Positions 27,201-39,200 of a stretch of DNA of 64,000 nt are shown in pieces (within the stretch, counting starts at the first letter, position 1; each line of letters opens with the position of its first letter). The stretch comes from Sphaerolaimus hirsutus (taxonomy: Eukaryota > Nematoda > Chromadorea > Monhysterida > Sphaerolaimidae), in contig OZ038452.1 in assembly GCA_964036195.1 (NCBI GenBank), positions 6,318,704 to 6,382,703 on the forward strand, given 5' to 3'. The notes beneath the pieces are model-generated. The model was given only the letters and a program-made list of their open reading frames with translations, had not been told where the DNA came from and searched no databases. A program made the position numbers and the translations under genes.

Positions 27201-30200
27201 TGGGAGTGCCCGCCCAGCTGCGCGACATTCACATGGAGAAGGAGCGCGCCAACGCCAACGCCAGTGTCAGCGCCAACGCCAACAACACCGCCTTCGTGCA
27301 CGTGGGCGACCGGGCGTCGGTGTCCAGCGACGACGACACGCCGCCGCAGCGGCAGCAGAAGACTGTGGAGCTGCGCGGCATGATCAATGATTTGCAGACG
27401 ACTACTTATAATTTGCGCAATGAATTGGCCGAGGCTAGGTAAGGTGTTCTTTTTGCCCGATTTTTTTTTGTCGGGCAACCCGATTAGTTGTGTGTAATTA
27501 GTTACTAATGCGGAAGGTTTGAGGTAAATATTTGTATGTATGTAAGTGGTAAGTAGCGTATTTCCTCGAAATACCCCCCTCGAAATAGCAATCAAAAGGG
27601 ACACAAAAATGTATAACCCCCCTCGAAATGCCCCCTCCCGAAAAAAAAGTGTATGGAGAACGTAAATGACAAAAGATACGGTTTGTGATCCGGAAAACGC
27701 AGAACAATGACTGTGTTATGTTAGAACTGGCTTTATACCGTCAAGGTACTAGCTTATATAAGTCTATAGAATGTTATACATGGCGGTTTTTGTTGCATTT
27801 TTCGACGTCTGTGTACATGTCGACGTATGTACAAACAACAACTTAGTACTGGGAATTCAAAAAATTTCCGGCGAAATAATAAACCCCCCCACGAAATACC
27901 CCTCTCGTTTAACCCCCCCCCTCAAAATTCTCACTCTAAAAAATAAACCCACTGTGGGGTATTTCGAGGAAATACGGTGGATATATCTATAGACAGTATT
28001 TCCTACTGACAAGTAAATTTTTAAATGAAAGTACTTGTCACTTGTCCAATTGCGGAATTGGACTTTGTACTGTGAAACTGCACATAATGCTAGTGATGGC
28101 AAGGATGAGAAGGTGGTTTTTCAAATGATGATCCTTCAAAAAAAGCAATTTCTGGGAGAATGCTTTTTGTGGGGATGAAAAGGGAGAATGGAAAATGTCA
28201 AATTCTATTTTATTTTTTTACTGTTTGTTTGACATTTTCATGCCATATTGCATGACTTTTGACACTCTCCGTGATATTTTACATGGTCTGGGAGTGGCCC
28301 CTGAAGTTATTTGATGGTAAGAGCAACTACTTATTCCTGAGAATTTTTCTTAAATACACTATAGACTCTCATATTTGGGTGCACTGCTCTTCATAAATAT
28401 GATTTAGTCAGGGACATATCCAGCATTTTTGAGCAGGGTGCTGTTTGTTTATGGAGCCCAGTGAATGGGGGGAGCTCGCCCCCACCATCCCCTAGACAGT
28501 GTAGTGTATACAGAGGATGATGCAGTAACATCACATGAAAACCTATCTGGTAACTTTCTGATAACTTTTCTTTTGCCCCCTAGTGCTAGCACCTAAAGCA
28601 CCAGCATAATATTGCACCACACCACATCAGCACCATGTCATATCATGTTAAAAATGGCACCTGTATTTGCGGTTCAAACAGGATCCCGATCCCGATCCCG
28701 AATCCTGAAAAATTTCGGGATTTAGCGGTCCCGATCCCAGTCACGATCCTGAAGCCTCAATCCCGATCCCAATCCCAAAATTCCAAAAAGCCAATCCCAA
28801 TCCCGATCCTGAAAGTTTTCAAAACCCAATCCTGATCCTGCAAAAAATTATAAAATCCCGATCCCAATCCCGGAAAAAATTGGCAACATGTTTTAGTGCA
28901 GTTTTTGCACTAATAAATGTGAACAGACACATCCAATGTCCACTTTATGCCATGTTTCTGACATCCAGATGTGTTTTAGGCCATTTTTGTGCAACAATCA
29001 GCGAAAAACAAGTATGTTAGGACCTTTTCTAAATTGCCAATCCCGAAAAATGCTAATCCCCGTCGCGATCCCGAAACCCCAATCCCATTTCGATCCTGAG
29101 ACCTCAATCCCGATCCCGATCCCGATCGCGAAAACTCCAAAAGCCAATCCTGATCCCGATCCCGAAAAGTCAATCCCGTTTGAACCCTACCTGTATTGTT
29201 ATGTTACTGGGTACCCCTACAAGTTGCAAGCGCACTACGCCAGCACTGGTGATGGTGTCCCTTGGTGCCCCGGTTCTGTTCCCCTGGTAATCTCCCATTA
29301 CTAGCCAGAGCTCTGTAAAGACTGGTGCAACATTTCTATTGCCTCATGGCATCCTTTTCTCTGGTGCCTAGCGCAATTTTCAAACAAACTTTTTAAAAAC
29401 CATTTGAAAAAACTGTTGCCACCTTCACACGCCACACACAAACGTGTACACAACTGCCGCAGTGGCGCGGCAGCGCGAACACTTGGCAGCGGCCGCTTGA
29501 ATGGCGCCCGTATTTAAAGTGTGGGTACAGGTGGCCGGCGCCCCTGACGCTGCGCAGGTGTACGCTAGCCTGCGAAGGTGACAAAATATTAGATATAAAA
29601 AGGCTCACCATTCTGTTCGGATCGCATGTTTTGCAGAGACAGTCACCATATTTTTTTGTGAAGCAAGTGGTATCACGGTCAACTTTGGCTTTTGATTAAA
29701 AATACCGTATTACCTCGAATTACCCCCTTGAATTAACCCCCCTTGAATTACCCCCCCCCCCTCAAAATGGGCTGGCGGAATGATAAACGCCCCATCGAAA
29801 TACCCCCAAAATAATCCGGAATGATGTACATGTATGCAATGTACGTGATGTGACGCAATGAGTATTACTTCTAATTTGCACCACAGCTACACATAGACTA
29901 GTTTGTGTAGCTATCTACGTTTTTACGTCCAAATATATCCTGCTGGACACATTTATAACCTGTTTTTTTTGGGTATGCAAATGCCCACTATTTACTACGA
30001 TCCTTACGGAAATTCCACCTCCTCTCGAATAAGCCCCCCTCGAATTAACCCCCCCCCCTCAAATTTTGCCGGCGAAATAATACACCCCCATATACCGATC
30101 AACCCTACTGATTAGATAAATCACACATGACAATTTAAATCATCCGAAAACTCCCATTTCCACCCAATTCTAATTTCAGATCGAAACGGGACTGGGCAAT

Positions 30201-33200
30201 GTCCGAACGGGAACGCATCGTAGCCGAACGAGACTCCATAAAAGTCATGTGCGATCAATTGAGACGGGAAAGGGACGACGCTATTACGAGATTGGCCAAT
30301 GCTATAAAGGATTCTGACGATTTGCAAAGGCAAAGGGAAATGGCTCAAAGGCAGTTGGACGAATTTCGGTGGGGTTTTTTAGTTTGTGGATATTGTCATG
30401 ATTAAAAAGTGCAAAAATTGCACTGCTGCGGGTGGGAATCGAACCCGTGTCACGTCTCGCGCGCGGCCCCCTTCAACGCGAGTCCGAGGCCGCACTAGCG
30501 GCTGGGCTAAGTCACTTTTAGAGGTTTACATGTTGCAATCTTCAATCGCATTGCGTAAATTTTTGTGGAAAGTTATATTCTTGGCGAGAATGTATGCAGA
30601 TGTTTCATGGGTAGGGCGTTAGCGGCGCATGTCTTTCGCAGATTGCATTGCAGAACTGATAACAGTAGAGTAATTTTTTTCCAAATAACCTTCAGCTCAG
30701 TATGTATAGACACTCAAAGGTTGTCTAAATTGTGTTTACCTGCGAAAAAATGCAAAAAAATAACATCCTAGTGATAGTAGCGTGGTTTCTATTTGTTCTG
30801 TTTATTTAGTTATTAAGCGGAGTGTTCATCGCGTTCTGCCTAGCATTACGTCAGATGATTCTTCAGATGCTAGTTCCGCAAATTGAGAAGTGAGACGAAA
30901 ATTGGCAATAGTGATATGAAATAGCAAGTAGATTGGCAAAAGCGAAGTAAAAAAGAAAAAGTAATTTCCCTTCGCTTTTGCCAATTTCCTTCTCAATTCA
31001 CTTCTCACTTCTCATTTCAATTCGCATTTGCCATTTTACTTCTCAATTTGTGGAACTATCCCCAGATCATACTCGAAAATAACTGAAATTTTTTCCTCAC
31101 TTGCCCATTGTGCAAAACACATCAGCGTGTGTAACATGCCAAATTTCTCCCCCCAAAAGAGCACCCCCAAACAACCCCCCCCCCCCTCAGCTCGATGTTC
31201 GAAAGTTGCCGCGCCGGCGACGCGTGCAGTTCGTCAACTGCCGCCGTAGCCGCGGGCGGCGGGTCGGCCGCGTCGCACAGCACCGACTCGGCCATCGACT
31301 CTGACATGGCCGAGTGGGAAGTGGAAACGGTGCAGCTGAGCGCGCCCGCCTGCGCCGCCGGCGACGATTTGGGCGTGGAGCTGCGCGGCGGCAGGAACGC
31401 CACCGACCAGATGCAGCCGGGCGGCACGTGCGCCCAGCCCATGCCCGTTTACGTGAAGTCGGTCGCCGCCGGGTCGAGATTCGACGGATTGTTGAGGTGG
31501 GTCTGGTGTTCGGTGTGGTTTCAGATACGGTACGTTACAGTGAATGTGTTTACTCATTGATATATCGGTAAACGATATGGTACCGTAAAATTGTGGTGAT
31601 ATGCAGAAACCAATGATTTCGAGCAAAAATTCAAAAATAGAAAACATTTTTCCCCATTTACCGAAACACCCCTGTACAGTAAGAAAACTTTCTCAATCTA
31701 CCGGAAATTCTCACTACGGTACGGTAAACCCCTCTACCCTTTCTACCCAGACCCTACGATTGCATCGTGCAAGTATCCGGTATCGACGTGCGACACATGG
31801 AGCGCAGATCAGTTATCGACATTCTATGCAATGGACAAAATGTGAAAATGACAGTTAGGCGTCGTCGATTGATCGGCATGAAAGTTGTCAGCGTGCCAGT
31901 TTCTCCGGTCGACCACAATTCCGATCTCGGTTTGCTGTTCGAAAACGGCGTGTATATAAGTCAGATTAGACCCAGTTCGGCCGCGGCGCGGGCAGGGAGT
32001 CTCGCAGTTGGCGATCGCATTGTTTATGTTTGTTGTTTTTTAAAATTGTTTTTTTCCTCCATTTTTTCCTCCATTTAAATATTCAATATTAATCTTTCAA
32101 AAATAAGCTTCGAAAGAGACCCTTCGAAAATAAGCTTCGAATGTGCACACGGTAAATTGATTCGAGTTGCTCACTTAGGTAGGGCCCACACTAGTTGACA
32201 TCACAATTTCGTGTCAACTGTATGTCAACTTAATAACACAAAAATTTGAAACAATGAAAATTAGGTGTCACGATATAAAATTAACTATGCTTTATCACAT
32301 TGGAATGTTGAAATTACACAATTAACCAAAATTTAGTTGACACGAATTTTGATGTCAACCAGTGTATGCGGGCCCTTACAGCTGGTTACTTAAATACAGG
32401 GTAATTCAAAATCACCCAACCCCCACAGGTGAACGACATCCCAACGCAAGGCAAAAGCGCGGGCGAACTGCAAGAACTAGTCCGCTCCCTAGCAAACTCC
32501 GGCCTGGTCCTAGCCGTGAAACGGGCTCCGCCCACTTTGATGTCTCCCGTAACTCCGTTGGCAGCGTGCCAACAACACGGGTGGCACAAAGCCACGGGCG
32601 CGTTGAATTGCCGTCGCCCGCCCGTAGAACGTGCGACGCAGACGAATGGTGATGGGCAGCATGGGGGTGGACATTTGGTGTCGTCCCCTTCTACTACGGC
32701 TATTGGAAGCGCGTCTTCTGATGCTCAATTGTGGTTTGTTGGGCGGGGGGGGGGGGGTTGAAAACAAGTTTTTCACTTTTTTTGAATGAACGATGCAATG
32801 AAGAAGTAGTGAAGAATGCAGGGCGAGAACTCGGTGCGCATGTAAACCCAGGGATCGGAGGAGGCCAGGGACATATCCAGAATTTTTGAGCGGGGGCTGT
32901 TTGTTTACCGATTTACTTTAAAATATCAGTGTGATCAAAAATGCGGGAAATTTGGCTTACATGTGCACCGGGTTTACATGCGCACCGGCACAGACCCGAA
33001 TGAAGTGCTGGACCAAGCCCCGCACCTTGTCAAATTCTATGTGAAAAAATGTAATATGGGATGCGTAAAATGGGAATTAACGGAATGGTGTGGTAAAAGT
33101 TAAAATCTTAGTTACGTATAAAAATATTTTATATTTTTATACTAAAAGTCTCATAATATTAATAAAAGTGTTCTCCCCATAAATCCCACTTTTACACTCA

Positions 33201-36200
33201 CTCAGGCTGTCCAGCGCAGACGCGGCCACGCCCGAGTCCATGCCCACGTCGATGCACAACGCGGCCGCGGCGACGGGCAGCCAGACTTCCGCCGTCGCGT
33301 CGCACCACTCCACCGCCAGTCCGCACAAGGGCTCCAGGTGCCAGTCCCGGACCGTGTAAAGTGCCCTGTAAAATGTCAAATGTCACGCAAAGTGTCAAAA
33401 GTCACGTAAAATGCCCGGTAAAATGGCAAACGTACGTTTGCCATTTTACCGGGCATTTTACGTGACTTTTGACACTTTGCGTGACATTTGACATTTTTAC
33501 AGGGCACTTTACAGGGTCCGGGACTGCTCCCAGGGGCACTGCTGGCGCGGCCAACCTGCTCGACCGGTTTCTCGGCCGCATCAAAACGCCCGCGTCGGGC
33601 AAGTCGGGCAACCCGACGCCGCAACAGCCCGCCGCGTCGGCGGGCCAGCTCAACGGCAGGCAGCAGCCGCAGCTGCACGCGCCCAATGTGCTCGCGACGG
33701 CGACTAGTGGCGGCGCCGATAGTAGGGTCAGGTAGGTTGAGGAGGTTTTTGAGGTTGCTTTTTTGTTTGGATTGTGGAGGTTGCGTGAGGTTTCGTGCCG
33801 GTTTTGAGAATTTTGTATGCGTATGCATATGGCGTCCCACGAGATTCTGTGATGCGTGGGGTTGGGATGATATAAATATTTATGATCATATGGGTTGATA
33901 TCCATCCTTGTCAAAAATTATGATCAACATTCAAAAAAAGTCGATTATTTGCTATTGCGCGACATCTGGCGCCATGTTTTCACCGGAATTTGGAATCAAC
34001 GAACAACATAGCTTATTTTTTGAATCACATTTCGACATTGAAAAGTTACAAATAAATATCATCCCAACCCTAGTGTTGCATGGCCGCAGCGTGACTTGGT
34101 AGTATACACATATTTTTTGATTTTTTTGTGACTGGAACTTGTCAGGGTCTTGCTTTTGGTTTTAGTCGTGTTGCATTATGCGTAATGTTCACCTGTAATC
34201 AGTGGGTGCGCTGCGCGTGCCGTCTGTGTAAACTGATTTGTTTATGGAAATGGGACATCTGCGATATGAGCTTATTCAAGCAGGTGCCACTCCCAGACCC
34301 TGTAAATAACTCTGTAAAGTGTCAGACCCTGTAAAATGTGATGTGTCATGTATAAGACCCTGTAAAGTGTCATGTGTATCCAAATATTATTTTATCGTAT
34401 CCAAATCTTATGTTTTCTATCCAAATCTTATATTTTGACATAAAATACAAAGACATACAAAAACATAAGATTTGGATACGATAAAATAAGATTGGATACA
34501 CATGACACTTTACAGGGCCCTTTACATGACATTCGACACTTTACAGGTTTTTTTACATAACACATGTCATTTTACAGGATCTTTTACATGACACATGACA
34601 TTTTACAGGGTCTTTTACAGAGTCTGGGGGTGCCCAAGTATTCAAATACAACCATTGGTCGCACAATGATTTTGGGCATATGCTGATTCTGATTGGTCAA
34701 TATCTCAGGATGTGTAGTTTAATAAGTTCAATTTTTTTTAATCCAATGCTAATTAAGCCACTTCCCAGTTATCCCATTTGTGCGTGGAAATTGATTTACG
34801 CGGGCAGTGTTTATGTGCACCCACTTGTTCATAAATCGTAGAGTCAATTTCACGCCTTTTCTAGTGACAAGAAAGTAAATACTTATAAAGAAAGTATTTA
34901 GGTAATCGCTTTTCAAAATACCTTACAAGTATATTAGATGTTTTTGCTTGGATACTTAACGCTTGCTTGTCACATGAAAATGCGAAAAATCATATCAATG
35001 GTTCGATAGCACACCCAAAAAATAATCACACTATAATCGTTGCATACAATCGTGTGCATGCGTGCGGAAATCATGCGAAACTTTTTTAATTTTCACCTAT
35101 TTCTTATTTGGTGGCGCTGTTTTCAAATGAGCATCTAAAATTTCCACAATTTTATTTGTCGATTTCACTGTCAACCTGTGGCCATGGTAACTTTATTTAT
35201 CTTCACCAAAATAATATAGCACAGCTTCAAAACGGGTTGATTTCCCCGTATCAGGTCCGTTTCGCCCAACGAGATTTCGTCCGCTGGCGGTTCGGCCCTT
35301 CGCTGGACCGTCGGTCACCAGTGCGAATCGGAACAGGACGAAATGCAACAGCGCCAACGGCAACAGCGAGAACAACAACAAGAACAGGAGGGGGCGGCGG
35401 CGCGCGAGCGCCACAAGCGCCCGGCGACTATCGTTTTGGCCGCCGGCGACGGCCCCCATTATCAACAGCAACATGCGCAGCAGATAACTGGGCAGCAGAT
35501 AACCGGGCAGCAGATAACCGGGCAGCATAGTCAGAGAAAGGCTAGGGAAAGTTTGGAACGTGAAGTTTTGAGGGAATTTGACAAGATTCTCAATGAGGAC
35601 CCAAGCGCGTTAGTCGGGATTTCTTTTTTGAGGCGGTTTGAAATCTGAAAAATAGTTATTTTGTAGTTTTTTAATAATATTTTTCTTTCATTTTTTGTTA
35701 GGCATGTCATTTGTAGATTTTAGTTCTATTAAAATATGTGAAGTTGTTTTTATGTAGAGAAATTGTTTCATTTATTCAGAGAGATTGACATTCTGCATGG
35801 CAGTGATTTAGTTTTTGCTATTCTTACGTTTGTCCTTGTTCCATTTTCAAACTATAACTGAATTTTAAAATATTGTTTTTATTTTGCAAGTGCTGCTGTA
35901 GCGCTCTTGTAAAAAATTGTGCTAGATTAGTTTCAGAAATCCCGCATACGAGCTTCACTTCGCACTTGAAAACAAAACTGTGTTGTTGTTTTTTTGTTTT
36001 AGTTTCTGTTGATATTGAGAACTCATTAATGCGAAATTTTACAGTTAAATATTATTTTCAATTTTGCTGCAAATATAGGTGCGCGCAAACACACAGTAAA
36101 ACACACTATCACCTCGAATAACTCCCATCGGATGAATTTTTTTTCGTCTGACAGTATTGACCTTGGAATTTTTCAAGCGGGTAATTCACTTATCATTCTA

Positions 36201-39200
36201 CTAAATTTTAGATGGCAACACAAAAATCTGAAATGTTATTTTTTTGAAATGAGGAGTTTTTCAACGGGTGGAGTTAATTCGAGCTTATACGATTCACCCT
36301 TGTGCCATTAGATCAATGCACAGTTTCTAAGCGTCAATCAGGGGCACACTAGTTTTCTGGTGAAATTTCGAAGATTTGTAGAAAAATCAGCTTTGAACTC
36401 ATTTGGGTTTACCATAATGACTATTCTATGATTGTCAACTATTTCTTGGAGATCAAAAATAACTCATTGCGGTAAACTCAAATGCGTTCAAAACTTGTTT
36501 ATGAGTTTTCCGAGTTTTTCGAAATTTCGGTTGAAAACTAGTGTGTGTAGGCACATTGCGAATCTTGTCATATGATAGTGATGTTAAAAGTGAAGTTGTG
36601 GGTGAAAACCAAGTGACAATTTAGCTGGTGATAATGACAGTGAAAAACTTTATGTTTCCCCAAATAATAGTCTACTATATAGTCACTTTACATGTTTACT
36701 CATCACTTGACAAGATCCCGAGTTGTCCCCAGGTGCCAATCCCAGACCCTGTAAAGTGTAAAGTAAAGTGTAAAATGTCATGGAAAGTATAAATTTTCAT
36801 GACAAATGTAAAGCAATGTGTCAATTGTCATGCAAAGTGAAGTAATTTAAGTTTCTGGTCTGGACATTTTATATTACTTTTGACACTAAAAATACTTTAC
36901 ACTATACAGGGTATACGACTGCCTGGTCACATTCCACCCGCACCGCAGTTCCATTTACATACACAACACTCACACATACAGAACACACACACACAAAAAA
37001 AAATAAAAAAAAATAAAAACACCTTTAGATTCGACTGCGCGCCCGGGGCCACGTGGCCCAAGTACGGCGCGCCGACGAGCGACGAGTTCGAGTCGCTGCG
37101 GCAGGCGACGCTGGCGGCGGCCGTGCAGCGCTGCGGCGCCAAGCAGCGCAAGTCGCTCTTCCCCGTGTTCGACCAGTGCAACCTGCAACAGTGCGTCCTA
37201 GATTGTCCCGTGTGCCGCGGCTGCCTGGGGCCCGATCCAATTGGAATGAAAGGCGGTCGAATTGGGTAGCCTGTGTGCAGTATTTGATGGGCTTGCTACC
37301 GTGCCGGGTGCCTTACGCGCGCCTTGCGTTCTAATTGGATTTGGGACCAGGTATAGATCAATTCCGCCAGTGGACAGGTGACAAGAGAAGCTGTAGTAAT
37401 AAGTAGGTAAAAAGTGGTGAAGTCAGTAAATTGATAAGTGACAACAAATTTTTTTACTGAAAATACTTGTCACTTTTAGTTTTACTTGTCTATTATTTAG
37501 GTACCCATTTGCTTTTGCCAGTTATACCTAGTTACGACTTTGTCACTGACCGTGTTCCTTGTCGCTTGTCTACTCGCGCAATTGCAACATTGGCTGATTT
37601 TAATCAGCCCGGCGTGCTTTTTGTCGGGCTGCCCGATAAGTTGGGCATGAAGTTGGGCACTGGCCGACTCCTTGTCGGGCAGATTAAATTGCATCTGCGG
37701 AAAACTTTGTGGCATCTGTGGCAAGGCACTTGTCATTGGCTGAATGACCGATTAGCGTAACTGGTACCGTACATGCTGCATTTACGGTGACTCTGTGACA
37801 TCACTTTATTTCAGGGCCGTATCCAGGGGGGGGGGGCGGGGGGGGGCTGCAGCCCGGTATGAGACTAAAAAATTGTGGGAAATGCAACTTTTTCTATACA
37901 TTTTTCATCGCATGTGCCAAAATTTTGCGCGCCAGCGCGCATTCACCTACTCAACCATATAGTTATCAGTGCATGGGTCCCCATAGGCACAAATCCTTTA
38001 AATTCAACACAAAAGTGTGCTTGCCTGCCGCTCAATATGTACGTGTATTTACATACATATACAGTGGTTTCTGGCACTGGCGCCAGCGCCAATGACGCCA
38101 TGGCGTTGCGCCTACGAATGGCGCCAGCGCCATGGCGCCATTCCGTTACTGTGTGGGCAAAATTTTAGGGGGGGGCTGAGCCCCCCCCCCCTCGCCGGCC
38201 TCCGTAAACAAGCAGCCCCCCCCGCTCAAAAATCCTGGATACGTCCCTGCTTTATTAAGCATACTCGTCTTTGAAGAATTTTTTTAAACTTGCCCTAAAC
38301 ATTAAGTGCCAATTTTGTACATCAGCCTTCGCGGTACCAGTTTCTGCATTCGGTCTGCAGCAAATTGAGTCTTCGTTCTTTCGTTTGTGTGCGTTGCCGC
38401 CACTGGTAACTTTTTGTCATGCCTCTCCACCCACGTGCTTTTTTGTGAATGTCTTCTTTTTTGAAAAAGTCTGTCGCTTTATAAATAGGGTTCGGATGAT
38501 GTGTATGACTCTCTGATGTGATTAAAAAATATTTTTTTGGTGTTGACATTCAAATGGTAAATGTGAAAAAGTGCCTCGATATCAGCTCCACACATTAACA
38601 TCAACTTGATGTTGATATCTAAAATTTTTGTGAGTGTCGATTTGAAAAAGTGTCTCACACTCGACCTTTAAACATTTCTCACACTGAACAAACAAATACA
38701 TACCATCCAAACTCTACCATTATCCCCAAAATCTCTTCCAAAACCCCAAAAACTCCACACAAAAAACACATTCCCCCAACCCCCCTCAGACTGCCAGTGC
38801 CGCCAACCCGAGGCGAAAGCGGGAACCCACCGGCCGCCCGGCCCGTGTCCTACCACCCGGGCACCAGCGACCAGCACTACTACGCCCAGCAGCAACAGTA
38901 CCTGGACCAGGCGCAGCGACTGCAGCAGCCGCCGCGGCAGCAGGGCGACGCGACGCAGCCGGGCGACAAGATGCACATCTACGACGACGTGCACAGCCCG
39001 TCGGCGTTGAGCGAGTCGGGCATGCACGCCAGGCTGGTGACGGAGAAAATGCAGGTTGGTTTTTGGGTTGGGGGGGGGGTAATTACCACCCCCATCGTAT
39101 CCAATCCACACCCAACACCCCCAACAATCCCCCCACAGACATACTACGCATCGCCCCTGCCAATGCCCTCCGGGGGCGGGGGTGCCTCGGGTGAGAAGTT

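Noticed and set aside
36540-36735. A coding exon ending at CCCCAG before the introner-family copy at 36733.
   Set aside because: The upstream sequence is AT-rich, belongs to an inverted aagtgac repeat, and E17-E18 already join in phase.
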